From Myxococcota bacterium (GTDB taxonomy: Bacteria > Myxococcota > UBA727 > JABDBI01): 64,000 bases of DNA. Position numbers and translations under genes: made by a program. Position 1 is the first letter of the stretch. Each line of letters starts with the position of its first letter. Of this stretch, positions 1-8,951 are shown one piece after another. The notes under the pieces were generated by a model. That model worked only from the letters and a program-made list of their open reading frames with translations, did not search any database and was not told the DNA's origin. The stretch covers positions 497,768-561,767 of the forward strand of contig JAZKCZ010000002.1 of the NCBI GenBank assembly GCA_040387835.1, read 5' to 3'.

Positions 1-670
1 CAAAAGGTACTTTCCAATAACGTTTATTCACCCAATTGCCTTGGGCATCGAACTTAACCCATGTGGCGGGCGGGACTTGCTTCAGATTGTGGTAATTCGT
101 GTTGGGCGAGGGTACATAGCCAAAAGTTAAAATGAACGGTAAAGCCTGAGGGCATAACGTGGGTGTGACTGCGCCTGACGCAAAAATCGCTTTCGGTTCA
201 GAGGCAAATATAATTTGGGTGCCTAGAGTTGCGTAAAAAAGTGGCTTTTTACCGGCACGGTCCCTGGCCAAAAGAAGCTCGCTTGAGCGCCTATTGTAGA
301 TAGCGATCGCAAACATACCATCTAAACGTGTAACGAGCGAATCACCCCAAGCGCCATAGCCGTGCAATATTACCTCAGTATCGGAGCGTGTTTGAAACTT
401 GTAACCAAGGGCAAAAAGCTCGTCTCTGAGTTGGTTATGATTATATATTTCTCCGTTGAATACCAGGACATTGCCTTCTGGACTCACCATAGGCTGATTG
501 GCCAAAGATCGCTTATCGATTATCGCAAGCCTAGTGTGTCCAAAGGCGTAGTCCGCTTCCTTAAACCAAGACGCATCGTCAGGTCCTCGATGCCTCAACG
601 CCTGTAGTGCGCTTGGCATATCAAGTTCTGTATTAGGGTCTAAAAAGACACCGCCAATAAATCCGCACAT
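1..670 (-). CDS. asnB: Asparagine synthetase (glutamine-hydrolysing), partial, N-terminal part
   Basis: Runs off the left edge; 223 codons are visible. It opens Met-Cys-Gly-Phe-Ile-Gly-Gly, so Cys2 is the N-terminal nucleophile of class II glutamine amidotransferases. The HRGPD, NGEIYNH and SDTEV motifs of the AsnB glutaminase domain follow in order. The ATP-dependent synthetase domain would lie outside the window. The family makes asparagine from aspartate using glutamine nitrogen; copies inside polysaccharide clusters often amidate a sugar or side group instead. It is the last visible gene of the minus-strand glycan locus, 9 bp after the glycosyltransferase stop. Function in glycan amidation is inferred from context only. 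Confidence 0.9.
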   Translation of the reverse strand, partial: MCGFIGGVFLDPNTELDMPSALQALRHRGPDDASWFKEADYAFGHTRLAIIDKRSLANQPMVSPEGNVLVFNGEIYNHNQLRDELFALGYKFQTRSDTEVILHGYGAWGDSLVTRLDGMFAIAIYNRRSSELLLARDRAGKKPLFYATLGTQIIFASEPKAIFASGAVTPTLCPQALPFILTFGYVPSPNTNYHNLKQVPPATWVKFDAQGNWVNKRYWKVPF

Positions 671-679
671 GTTAAATGG

Positions 680-1810
680 TCAACAAGTTTGGTAAAGCTG
701 CTTTAGATTTTGAATCATGCTCACTTTAGAAAATTGCCTCGCAACATCCTCTTGACCTTGAGTTTTCAATCGATTTGCCAATGCCGAATCCTGCAAGATC
801 CGACAGAGAGAGTTGAAAATAGCGTCCGAATCACAAAAAGGCACCACCAGGGCGTTTTTACCGTGCTTCACAAATTCAGGCGCTATCCCTGACATCGTAA
901 ATATTGCGGGGATGCCTGCCAACAAAGATTCAATATATACCTGACCAAAAGCCTCGCAAACGGGATCGACGGGAACGTGGGCAAAAACATCGAATAATTG
1001 ATACAACGCATACATATCGCTTTCAAAATCAATTTCGCGATAACTTAGGGCTGGCAAAGTCTTCAAATTCTTTTTAATACTTTCTGAATCACGTCCCTTT
1101 GCATTGGCAATGACCAGACATGCATTTGGATAAATGTTTAGTAATTTCTTAAAGGCTCCTACCACATACTCAATGCCTTTATATTTCTCATATCGAGAAA
1201 CCATGCCAACTACAGGCCACAGCGAATCAATTTGATAGTAAGCAGATAGCCGCCGTATTCGGCTAGGGGCAATCTGCTGATAGTCGTTCGCGTTAATTCC
1301 AAATGGAAGAGTAGTAATCTTCTTCGAAGATAACCCCTCTGAGTTGACCAAAAATCGCCTACCGTTAGCGCAAGTAGCAACCACGCGAGTCGCCATCCAA
1401 TTGACTAGGCGGTCATAAAGAATGCCATGGCAATGGGACTCATAATGCAGATTTGAGTGATGTCTCGTATATATTCTATGACGGACACGCACCAAGCATG
1501 CGGCAATCAATCCAGCCAAACTAGCGTCGAGAAGGTGCGCATGCACAATATCTGGCTTAGCCTGCACAAAAAATCGCGTCATTGAAGCAATGGCATTTAA
1601 TAAATCGCGTTTTCCTCTGTACCTAATCGACAATAATGACAAGCCTAACATCTGCACTTCGCGCTCGAATGCACCTGCTTGCACATTGAGCAAAACAAAC
1701 GAAAAGCGATAGTCTTCAGCCAATATCGGATCCGTTACCCAATCAAACTGGCGAATATCTGAAACATTCGAGACAATTAAAGTGATATGCTTTTTCTGGC
1801 CGTCTGCCAT
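680..1810 (-). CDS. Glycosyltransferase family 4-like protein
   Basis: A 376-residue GT-B-type glycosyltransferase. An N-terminal Rossmann half contains the 'KPDIVHAHLLDA' stretch typical of family 4, and the C-terminal half carries an EX7E motif (E-A-F-G-Q-V-Y-I-E) that binds the nucleotide-sugar donor. It likely transfers a sugar from a nucleotide donor onto a lipid-linked glycan at the cytoplasmic membrane. Donor and acceptor cannot be told. The start overlaps the end of the upstream GT2 gene by 34 bp, so the two are translationally coupled within one operon. Confidence 0.9.
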   Translation of the reverse strand: MADGQKKHITLIVSNVSDIRQFDWVTDPILAEDYRFSFVLLNVQAGAFEREVQMLGLSLLSIRYRGKRDLLNAIASMTRFFVQAKPDIVHAHLLDASLAGLIAACLVRVRHRIYTRHHSNLHYESHCHGILYDRLVNWMATRVVATCANGRRFLVNSEGLSSKKITTLPFGINANDYQQIAPSRIRRLSAYYQIDSLWPVVGMVSRYEKYKGIEYVVGAFKKLLNIYPNACLVIANAKGRDSESIKKNLKTLPALSYREIDFESDMYALYQLFDVFAHVPVDPVCEAFGQVYIESLLAGIPAIFTMSGIAPEFVKHGKNALVVPFCDSDAIFNSLCRILQDSALANRLKTQGQEDVARQFSKVSMIQNLKQLYQTC

Positions 1811-2619
1811 AAATATCGCCCCAGAAACTTTGTTGCATCTGATTTTCGGCCTGCACGCCAGCTGGTAATCGTAAGCGCTCGATAGGCATTTTTAAAGCAC
1901 GCCGCTTCCAAATGGTGAACCGCTGCCGCATTTTCATCATCAAACATCTTTTTCAAGCAATATAACCAGTCCGTTTCGAAAACCTTGGTGCGCAGCGACC
2001 AATTGTCGCCATGCTGCCGATATAGGACCAAGGGCTCAAAGACCGCCGCAAAAGCGTATCGAGTAGCAATCCGTCGGTACAAATCCCACCCGGATGATGT
2101 GGACAGATTAGGATCTAGAAGGCCACAACGTTCAATACACTCCCGCCGTATTAAACTTGTGCTTTCACCCGCTATTACAACTGCACCTATGCCACTGGCA
2201 AATTGTTTTAGAACCCTGCCCGTGTATTTGGGATACATGGCCTGTTCCGGATTTAAATCCTGATCAACCTTCATACAGCCAGAGTAAACAAGCCCGATCT
2301 CTGGAGAGTTCATCAACTTAATTTGCGACTCAAGTTTATGCGGCAGCCAAACGTCATCAGCATCTAAAAAGGCGAAATATTTGCCACTCGCCTCAATGAT
2401 TCCACGATTGCGTGCTTCCGCCTGGCCGCGGTTTTCCTGTGTAATGAGTTTTATTCGACTTTGATATTGCCGCAGGATTTCGACAGAATTATCGGTAGAG
2501 CCATTATCTACAACCACCACTTCAATGTCTCGATAGCTCTGCGCTAAAGCACTTTCTACCGCGGCACCCACGAATCGACCGTAGTTATGGTTAGGTATAA
2601 TTATTGAAATTAGCGACAT
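1777..2619 (-). CDS. Glycosyltransferase family 2
   Basis: A 280-residue GT-A enzyme. The N-terminus has 'SIIIPNHNYGRFV', the VVDNGSTD nucleotide-binding segment, and the DADD metal-binding motif near residue 90 followed by W-L-P-H-K. These are hallmark family 2 features. It probably adds one sugar of the surface polysaccharide repeat unit. It overlaps the upstream nucleotidyltransferase gene by 29 bp and the downstream GT4 gene by 34 bp, a tightly coupled operon arrangement. Confidence 0.92.
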   Translation of the reverse strand: MSLISIIIPNHNYGRFVGAAVESALAQSYRDIEVVVVDNGSTDNSVEILRQYQSRIKLITQENRGQAEARNRGIIEASGKYFAFLDADDVWLPHKLESQIKLMNSPEIGLVYSGCMKVDQDLNPEQAMYPKYTGRVLKQFASGIGAVVIAGESTSLIRRECIERCGLLDPNLSTSSGWDLYRRIATRYAFAAVFEPLVLYRQHGDNWSLRTKVFETDWLYCLKKMFDDENAAAVHHLEAACFKNAYRALTITSWRAGRKSDATKFLGRYLWQTARKSISL

Positions 2620-3301
2620 TGCTACTTAGACTCTCAAGCTGGGCAGAAGTATCGATGGATATCCACTGCTTGGGGTAGACTTTGGAAACCGTCAGCTGCC
2701 TTTGAGCGATGAGCTGCGCCCAAACCTCGGAAAAATCTTCACAGACATTCGTCAACCGGTTCAGCTGCGCCGGATTTAAAATCTGAATGCCGGAACAATA
2801 GATATCGGCTGGCTCTTGCCGAGATAGGCGCAAAACAACGCCATTGTGGTGAAAAATGTAATCGCCCTCTAAACCAGCCACTGGCTTCACGGGTACCAGC
2901 ATACAAGCAGGTGCATGCATCTCGAAATAAGCCTGTTCCAGGAGATCGAAATCTAGTCGGCTGATATTATCGCAAGTCAAAACATAAATAGGCTGGTCTA
3001 AATGCTTCAACAAAGTATGGTAAAGCCACCAAGCATTGCCATGACCTTCAGTGCAAAACACAGACGCTGCACCACTTTCAATCACGTGACTGGCCAAAGC
3101 CGCTTTGCGATAACCGACAGTAATATGGATCTGCGAAATGCACTGAGACAGATTCTTAATGCCGTGCGCAATAAGCGTTGAACCCCAAAGTGGCGCCATG
3201 GGCTTTGGCAGATAGTCAGTGAGCGGTGCCATGCGCTGCCCTCTGCCTGCGGCCATAATCACTGCCTGGCTAATCTGACTAGACTTCTTCTCTTGGGACA
3301 T
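2591..3301 (-). CDS. Sugar-phosphate nucleotidyltransferase (NTP_transferase family)
   Basis: A 236-residue protein starting with the signature loop MAAGRGQRM-PLTD-LPKPM, the nucleotide and phosphate binding motif of sugar-1-phosphate nucleotidylyltransferases (RfbA/GlmU-N/MurNAc-1-P uridylyltransferase type). It is short and has no C-terminal left-handed beta-helix. It would make an NDP-sugar precursor for the neighbouring glycosyltransferases. A 'TCDNI' motif in place of the usual GD or D-x-D metal site is visible mid-protein. The 23-bp overlap with the dehydratase gene upstream supports cotranscription. The sugar is not identifiable. Confidence 0.85.
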   Translation of the reverse strand: MSQEKKSSQISQAVIMAAGRGQRMAPLTDYLPKPMAPLWGSTLIAHGIKNLSQCISQIHITVGYRKAALASHVIESGAASVFCTEGHGNAWWLYHTLLKHLDQPIYVLTCDNISRLDFDLLEQAYFEMHAPACMLVPVKPVAGLEGDYIFHHNGVVLRLSRQEPADIYCSGIQILNPAQLNRLTNVCEDFSEVWAQLIAQRQLTVSKVYPKQWISIDTSAQLESLSSNVANFNNYT

Positions 3302-4223
3302 CGTTAATAAGCTGACTTATTTCTCCCCGGCTCAGCCGCTGAGTGTTGTCGGACGATACGACATCTAAAATTGCGTGGCTGCGGGCATCATTCGGGGAGA
3401 TCACATAATGCTTGCGCGAGCCAAAAAGTGCCTCGCCCGTATAAGCCAACTCAGCTTGCCCAATTAAGCATTCATAAGGCCTATCACCTGGACGGCCAGA
3501 CATTCGATCCCAGCGGCCGCCTTTTTCTGCCACCCAGACATCCAAGATATCGCTGATGCGCGCTGACTTCATATCTTGCGACAAGATTTTGCCGTGCAGA
3601 CTTGAGCGTTCAGCGAGCGCGGTCTTAATCAGCTGAACCGCGTCTTCTACCGAGAAGAAAAAACGCGTCATTTCAGGGCCAGTGGACCGCAGGACACCAG
3701 TGTCAGCATGCATCGATTTCCAGATCGGAAACACTGAACCCGTTGACCAAACAACGTTGCCGTAACGCACGCACATGAACTGCGTATCACCGTCAAGCGC
3801 ACAAAACATTCGCTCCATCATGGCCTTAGACAAGCCATAGGTATTATAGATGGGCGGTGCTGCTTTGTCGGTTGAAATGCCAATGACCGCTTCAATGCCG
3901 CGTTCAATGGCAACACGTGCGACATTTTGTGAACCAATCACGTTGACATCAATACACTCCATCGGCTGTTTCTCTGAAAGATCGACGAATTTTGTCGCTG
4001 CCGCATGAATGACAATGTCCGGCTTCGCCTCCAAAAAAGCATCTCGAACGGATTCGATGCGTGCCACATCCATGGGCAATGTTTTACAACCCGTTATCGC
4101 TTCTGCGTTTAGATTTTGCTTATTATTACGGCTGGCTAAAACCACCTCGTAGTTCTCGCGCAAATCCAAGGCCAGACGCTTACCTAAAAACCCACTACCA
4201 CCGGTAATCAAAATGCGTTTCAT
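3279..4223 (-). CDS. NAD-dependent sugar dehydratase/epimerase (Polysacc_synt_2, CapD/FlaA1-like)
   Basis: A 314-residue short-chain dehydrogenase. It has the Rossmann motif GGSGFLGKRLA at residues 8-18, a 'HAAA-KFVDLSE' segment, and the catalytic YGLSK (Y-x-x-x-K) preceded by STDKA, which is characteristic of soluble UDP-GlcNAc 4,6-dehydratase/5-epimerase relatives (PseB/CapD family). It would produce a 4-keto-6-deoxy NDP-sugar. The 4-bp ATGA overlap with the upstream gene shows translational coupling. Confidence 0.87.
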   Translation of the reverse strand: MKRILITGGSGFLGKRLALDLRENYEVVLASRNNKQNLNAEAITGCKTLPMDVARIESVRDAFLEAKPDIVIHAAATKFVDLSEKQPMECIDVNVIGSQNVARVAIERGIEAVIGISTDKAAPPIYNTYGLSKAMMERMFCALDGDTQFMCVRYGNVVWSTGSVFPIWKSMHADTGVLRSTGPEMTRFFFSVEDAVQLIKTALAERSSLHGKILSQDMKSARISDILDVWVAEKGGRWDRMSGRPGDRPYECLIGQAELAYTGEALFGSRKHYVISPNDARSHAILDVVSSDNTQRLSRGEISQLINDVPREEV

Positions 4224-5581
4224 AAAACTCCTGCATAAGTCATCAGCAAAGACTTAACCTGACTCAGCGGCATATCGACTCTGTCAGACAGCCTCTGCCC
4301 GGCTCGTTCACCAGTGCCCCAAATCCCCAAAATACCTTCTGGGATGTGATAAGCCGTACCAACTTCCACGGCCTCAATGGTCATGCCAGCGTCGGCCCAA
4401 GACACTTGATTGCCCAGAAGGCTAAAATAGCCAGTGTTGAGTGATGATTTAGATGGTGTGTTAACACTCACACTTAAAGTCTCACCGATTTCATGGATGG
4501 CAAATAAAACCTTGCCGCCAACACGCGCCGATCTTAGCGCCACCTGAGTTTTAGCTCTAATTTTGTCACTATCGATCCGCAACGCAACCTGTGGCACCAT
4601 GGCAAAATTCTGCCGATATTCATTTGGCGCCAAGCCACATAGTGCCATTAACCTGTCCACTTTGGGCAGCAACAGGCTCACGCCCTCATATCTTGGTCTG
4701 GTACACGGGCCCTGCCCCATACTGCTAGCGAAAGCGATGGTCAGATTCGGATTTAGCTTAACCAACTGCATGGCCTCGCCCAACATTTCATCCAATATTT
4801 TGATCGCAAACCACAAGCCACCCGTTGAGCCCGGGGGCGCGTCGTCTTTAAAATCGTTTGGAAACAACTCATGCCAATAGCGGTGCATCGCACTAGCCAC
4901 ATGATTCGTAAAAAAGGTGGAAAGCTCAGGCAAACCTTGCGCCTTTACAAGTGTTTTAAATGCGTCCCAGTACAACATTGCCTGAAAAGTTTGCCGCTTT
5001 GCGATGTGTCTTTTAGATAGTCGTTCGAATAATAACTGACCCAAAATGCGGACATAGGTTTTTGGACGAAGCTTTAATGAAGGCAAAGCTTTCATCACAT
5101 TAAGCACTTCTTTCGAAAAGATGGAGTTGCGTCTAACCACCAGCCCATTTTCTCTAACTTGCTGCTGGTTAAAGCTTTGAAAAGGCTCGAGCCAGGAAGG
5201 ATAACACTGAGGCGACTGTGCAAAGACGTCCGGCACAAAAAAGCCCTTAGGGCCAGGCTCTGTCGGCGGCCAACTTTGCAATGAGCCGCAAACACCAATG
5301 CTAAGGCCCCGCTCACGATACTCCTGCCAAATGGGCGTGCCCTTAAAATGGCTTGGATCTTGCCCTAAAAAGTTGATGCCATGCTCGTCAGGGGTCATGC
5401 CTCGATGCAGGGAAGGCCAAGTTATCCACGGAGACAGCTCCTTTTCCTGCTGAGCGTGGGTGGTCCAAGTACTCGCTTCGGAAAAAAAGCGCGACAGATT
5501 CGAAAAACGCGGGTCATCTTTTAGATAATCAATCAAACGCCAAGGAACTTCATTGGCTTCGAATATTAGCAAAGGCTTCAT
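4220..5581 (-). CDS. Alkaline-phosphatase-superfamily protein of the polysaccharide locus
   Basis: A 453-residue protein resembling type I phosphodiesterase/nucleotide pyrophosphatase folds. The segment 'ITWPSLHRGMTPDEHGI' near residues 52-68 matches the nucleophile Ser/Thr region and the P-x-x-H-G-I motif of the superfamily. The first metal-binding position is unusual: 'FEANEVPW' replaces the usual I-D-G-x-R-x-D pattern, so metal ligation may differ. I cannot assign a substrate; a phospho-glycan or lipid phosphate transfer or hydrolysis role is plausible from its place between the methyltransferase and dehydratase genes. Confidence 0.7.
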   Translation of the reverse strand: MKPLLIFEANEVPWRLIDYLKDDPRFSNLSRFFSEASTWTTHAQQEKELSPWITWPSLHRGMTPDEHGINFLGQDPSHFKGTPIWQEYRERGLSIGVCGSLQSWPPTEPGPKGFFVPDVFAQSPQCYPSWLEPFQSFNQQQVRENGLVVRRNSIFSKEVLNVMKALPSLKLRPKTYVRILGQLLFERLSKRHIAKRQTFQAMLYWDAFKTLVKAQGLPELSTFFTNHVASAMHRYWHELFPNDFKDDAPPGSTGGLWFAIKILDEMLGEAMQLVKLNPNLTIAFASSMGQGPCTRPRYEGVSLLLPKVDRLMALCGLAPNEYRQNFAMVPQVALRIDSDKIRAKTQVALRSARVGGKVLFAIHEIGETLSVSVNTPSKSSLNTGYFSLLGNQVSWADAGMTIEAVEVGTAYHIPEGILGIWGTGERAGQRLSDRVDMPLSQVKSLLMTYAGVL

Positions 5582-5738
5582 AAATCTAAACCACTCATTG
5601 TCACCCCGGGCTCGACCCGGGGTCTAGCAACTTACGCAGCGTGGATTGCCGCGTCGCTGCGCTCCTCGCAATGACGAGGTGGAAGACAGGCTCCGCCCAT
5701 TAAAGTCACATAGAGCTACGAGCAAAAATTTGGCGTTC
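5582..5738. repeat. Intergenic palindromic repeat pair
   Basis: Two inverted repeats sit between the FkbM and phosphatase-like genes: a C4G3-CTCGA-C3G4 stem at 5604-5622, and a longer TTGC...GCAA imperfect palindrome near 5646-5671. A related stem (CCCGGGTCGAGCCCGGG) occurs at 55779-55799. Such GC-rich hairpins are dispersed intergenic repeats in many genomes and could act as attenuators or transcript-end stabilisers inside this operon. No coding potential is seen. Confidence 0.6.
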
Positions 5739-6608
5739 CTAAATACAAACTAGGTCAAAATGGCAACCCGCGAAATTATACGACGCATCCACCGGCTCTC
5801 CGGTGTCGGCTCGGGTCATTTGGTAGGACCACCCGCTCATTAATTTCACGACTTTCTGCGCCGAATGCCCATGCTTGCCCAGCATGTCGTTGTTTAACTC
5901 CATAAAAATCTTCGGCCTAAAGCGCGCGATGGTTTCACGAGCGCCTTGCAGCACGTGATACTCAAAGCCCTCAACATCAATTTTAATAAGATCGATGCGA
6001 TTTATTTGCCGCTGCTTAACAAACAAATCCAATAGAATTGATTTGACCGGAACAGCATCAGCTCGATTACCCTCCGGCAGTATTCGGTTAGCGCCGGGGT
6101 TACGGCTGTCAATTCGGTACAAATTGTAACAACCCTCATCATCCGAAAGTGCCAGCTCTTCAAGATGTACTTGGTTCATTTTATTGCGCTGAACAGCATC
6201 AGCTGCGATTTTAAAATTAACCGGATCTGGCTCAAATCCGTATATTTTGCCACTGTTGCCCACCAATTGCGCCATATAGGTTACTGTTTCACCAATGTTG
6301 ACACCAACATCGACAACACAGTCACCAGGACCGACCAAACCATATAACTTATCTCTGGCCGGCTCTTTAATACCAAAATAGACACACCAATCCAAAAGAT
6401 TGGAAATGTCCAGATCGAACAAGATGCCATTTCTTAAGGCTATTCTAGCTGCCGGCTTGGCATACTGATAGTGATTCGGCGCTAGCTTAGTTATCCAATG
6501 ACTGCTTTCCCGTCCTTGCACCTGGCGAACTAAGTAGTTCTCCAACATAGGATAGCAAAAGATAGACCGCACAGAGTTCAACAATCTGGTCTTGGCCGTA
6601 AGTTCCAT
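5739..6608 (-). CDS. FkbM family SAM-dependent methyltransferase
   Basis: A 289-residue protein. A class I methyltransferase core begins near residue 90 with VDVGVNIGETV (SAM-binding motif I) and IYGFEPDP (motif II acidic residue), then 'IDLIKIDVEGFEYHVLQGA', the diagnostic FkbM block. FkbM enzymes O-methylate sugars or polyketides, so a terminal methylation of the surface glycan is a reasonable inference. It starts 21 bp after the ABC transporter stop and is likely cotranscribed. Confidence 0.92.
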   Translation of the reverse strand: MELTAKTRLLNSVRSIFCYPMLENYLVRQVQGRESSHWITKLAPNHYQYAKPAARIALRNGILFDLDISNLLDWCVYFGIKEPARDKLYGLVGPGDCVVDVGVNIGETVTYMAQLVGNSGKIYGFEPDPVNFKIAADAVQRNKMNQVHLEELALSDDEGCYNLYRIDSRNPGANRILPEGNRADAVPVKSILLDLFVKQRQINRIDLIKIDVEGFEYHVLQGARETIARFRPKIFMELNNDMLGKHGHSAQKVVKLMSGWSYQMTRADTGEPVDASYNFAGCHFDLVCI

Positions 6609-6629
6609 TAACCCTTTGACGCCGCAGTC

Positions 6630-8369
6630 TCATGAATTGTTCGATTGCAGATCCATCATTATCTTAAACCTCGGCTCTAGCGCATACAGCTCCTCAAAAG
6701 TTCCATTGGATTTAATCAGCCCTGACTCCATAAAATATATTTGGTCGCAAATCCGAAGCGATGCCGCTCTATGCCCAATCAACAAGATGGGACTACTTTG
6801 CGACATATGCTTAATAGATGCCAAAATTTGATGTTCCAAGATGCCATCCAAAGCGCTGGTAGGCTCATCCAGCAGTAAAAAACGTGGCTCCCGATAGATG
6901 GCGCGAGCAAAACCAAGGCGCTGTTTTTGACCGCCGCTTAACAACGTTCTGCCCCGGCCTAAAATCGTGTTATACCCTTGCGGCAATTCACCCATAACAA
7001 AATCATGTAAACCCACCGTTTTTGCCGCCTCCATCACCCGCTCCAAATCAGGCGCGCCTTTGCCAAAACAAGAGATATTCTGCAAAACCGTGTCTGCAAA
7101 AATGTGCACTTGCTGAGGCACATAACCCACCTGACTTAACCACGAAGATCCGGGCAATATCGTCAGTTCCTGCCCATCCACGGTAACAATTCCTTCACTC
7201 GGTGGCAAAAGACCGCAGGCAATTTCGGCGATGGTACTTTTGCCAGCACCGGTCGCGCCGGCTAAACCCACAACGGAGTTCTTCTTAATATCCATGCTCA
7301 CATTTGAAACCGCATGCTCAAATCGAGCAGGGTAGCGAAACGAGACATTTTCCAGACGAACACTTGTGCTCGCAGGCGAACTCATCTCAAGCTGCTCCCC
7401 AAACATCTTCGTGTAGTCTGCAGGATAGAGACTCACCTCGTTGGCGAACGAATCAAAATATGGCTTCGCGCCACGCATCTGTGCAATACCCTGAAATACC
7501 TGATTACTAATCGGCAATAACCTAAGGCCCGCCATTCCGTACGCTGCCAATATTGCAATCGAGTCAGCAGGATTTTTCGAAAAATAATGAATGACCAAAA
7601 AACTGGTAAATACAGCCAAAAAACCCACCATCTCCAAAACATTACGAGGGATGGTTGCTAAAAAGTAACCATTGGCAACAGCCGCAAATTCGAGTCTCGA
7701 CTCTTTCTCAAATTGCCGCATGACCACTTTCTCACCTTGGCCAATCTTAATTTCTTTAAAGCCCAAAACCAAATCTTCAATCAACTTGAATTTGAGATTC
7801 TCACTGGAAGTCCTCTGCTGTCCTGACTTGAGCGAAAGGCGCCCAATAATCTTTGAAACCAACACATAGCTTACGGCCATAAAAGCCATCAACGAAAAGC
7901 CCATCGGTGGGCTTAAATAGATTAAAAAAGCAATCACCGCCGCAGCAACAATCAAACGCGAAAAAACATTGACGCTCGCGGTCAAAAAAACCATCGAATA
8001 CTGTTTCACCGTTACCAACAATCGATTGCCAATTGCCGGCCCATCGTCTGCCAAAAACGCGATAAAAGGCTTTTGCAAATAGTATGCGAGCAATCTGCAA
8101 GACAGCGTAAAGGCATGCTGATTAATGACCCGATAGGAATACCAATTAAACAGCATCCCCAACAAATTGATCACAATCATCAAACCCAAACAAATAAAAA
8201 CTGGCCGTGCCGATTGATTCTGTGGATGAATCAACAAATCCGCCAAAGGCATCATCGAAGCAACGCCTGCAATTTCAAGAAATCCCATCAAGGTAGCAAA
8301 CGCGAACAGCGCAGCCATGTGCCTTCGCTCAAGTGGCGTAAACAAATCGATGATGCTTTGTTTGAACAC
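6630..8369 (-). CDS. ABC exporter, fused permease/ATPase (MsbA/PglK type)
   Basis: A 579-residue half-transporter. About six membrane segments lie in residues 1-310. The ATPase domain follows with Walker A GATGAGKST near 372, signature LSGGQKQR near 477 and Walker B FLLLDEPTSALD. This layout is that of lipid-linked oligosaccharide flippases (PglK, MsbA) and type I exporters. As first gene of the polysaccharide operon it probably moves the lipid-linked glycan across the inner membrane. Its start lies only 30 bp from the divergent FMN reductase start, so both promoters must be within or very near the coding ends. Confidence 0.93.
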   Translation of the reverse strand: MFKQSIIDLFTPLERRHMAALFAFATLMGFLEIAGVASMMPLADLLIHPQNQSARPVFICLGLMIVINLLGMLFNWYSYRVINQHAFTLSCRLLAYYLQKPFIAFLADDGPAIGNRLLVTVKQYSMVFLTASVNVFSRLIVAAAVIAFLIYLSPPMGFSLMAFMAVSYVLVSKIIGRLSLKSGQQRTSSENLKFKLIEDLVLGFKEIKIGQGEKVVMRQFEKESRLEFAAVANGYFLATIPRNVLEMVGFLAVFTSFLVIHYFSKNPADSIAILAAYGMAGLRLLPISNQVFQGIAQMRGAKPYFDSFANEVSLYPADYTKMFGEQLEMSSPASTSVRLENVSFRYPARFEHAVSNVSMDIKKNSVVGLAGATGAGKSTIAEIACGLLPPSEGIVTVDGQELTILPGSSWLSQVGYVPQQVHIFADTVLQNISCFGKGAPDLERVMEAAKTVGLHDFVMGELPQGYNTILGRGRTLLSGGQKQRLGFARAIYREPRFLLLDEPTSALDGILEHQILASIKHMSQSSPILLIGHRAASLRICDQIYFMESGLIKSNGTFEELYALEPRFKIMMDLQSNNS

Positions 8370-8399
8370 TTAGCTATTTTGTGGCACCTAAACAGACAA

Positions 8400-8951
8400 A
8401 TGTTCAAAATAGCCATCATCGTCGGTAGCCTGCGTAAAGACTCAATCAATCTAAAACTGGCCAAAGCCCTCATTAAGCTCGGACAAAACAAGTTCGAAGC
8501 GCAGGTGCTGCCGATTCATGAATTGCCGCTGTTTAATCAAGATTTGGAAGCTGACTTTCCAGCTGCGGCCACTCAGCTTAAACAAGCAATCCAAAGCGCT
8601 GATGGTGTCTTGATCTTCACACCGGAGTACAACCGCTCGATTCCGGGCCCGCTGAAAAATGCCATTGACTGGGCATCTCGCCCCTACGGAGCCAACGCTT
8701 TCGCCCAAAAGCCAGTTGGCGTCATCGGCGCCTCCGGTGGCGGCATCGCTACCGCTTGCGCTCAACACAGTTTAAGGCCAGTTCTAAATTACCTGGACAC
8801 CATTTTAATGGGACAGCCTGAAGCCTATATCCAGTTCACCAAAGACTTCATCGATGACTCAGGAAACATCTCCAACGAGAGCTCGCTCAAGTTTCTAACA
8901 AACTATGTCGATAAATTTTGTGAGTGGGTCGCCCGAAGCACCGGCGAATGA
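8400..8951 (+). CDS. NADPH-dependent FMN reductase
   Basis: A 183-residue flavodoxin-like protein beginning MFKIAIIVGSLRKDS, the FMN phosphate-binding loop (GSLRxxS), with the downstream block 'TPEYNRSIPGPLKNAIDW' diagnostic of the NADPH_FMN_red family (ChrR/YieF/azoreductase relatives). Such enzymes reduce quinones, chromate or azo dyes with NAD(P)H. An upstream in-frame extension to 8073 exists, but it lies antisense inside the ABC gene and lacks family similarity, so the start at 8400 is preferred. The 3' end overlaps the convergent membrane-protein gene by 49 bp. Confidence 0.93.
   Translation: MFKIAIIVGSLRKDSINLKLAKALIKLGQNKFEAQVLPIHELPLFNQDLEADFPAAATQLKQAIQSADGVLIFTPEYNRSIPGPLKNAIDWASRPYGANAFAQKPVGVIGASGGGIATACAQHSLRPVLNYLDTILMGQPEAYIQFTKDFIDDSGNISNESSLKFLTNYVDKFCEWVARSTGE

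Noticed and set aside
8073-8399. N-terminal extension of the FMN reductase frame
   Set aside because: It lies antisense within the ABC exporter gene, has no flavodoxin-like sequence, and the family N-terminus begins exactly at Met 8400.
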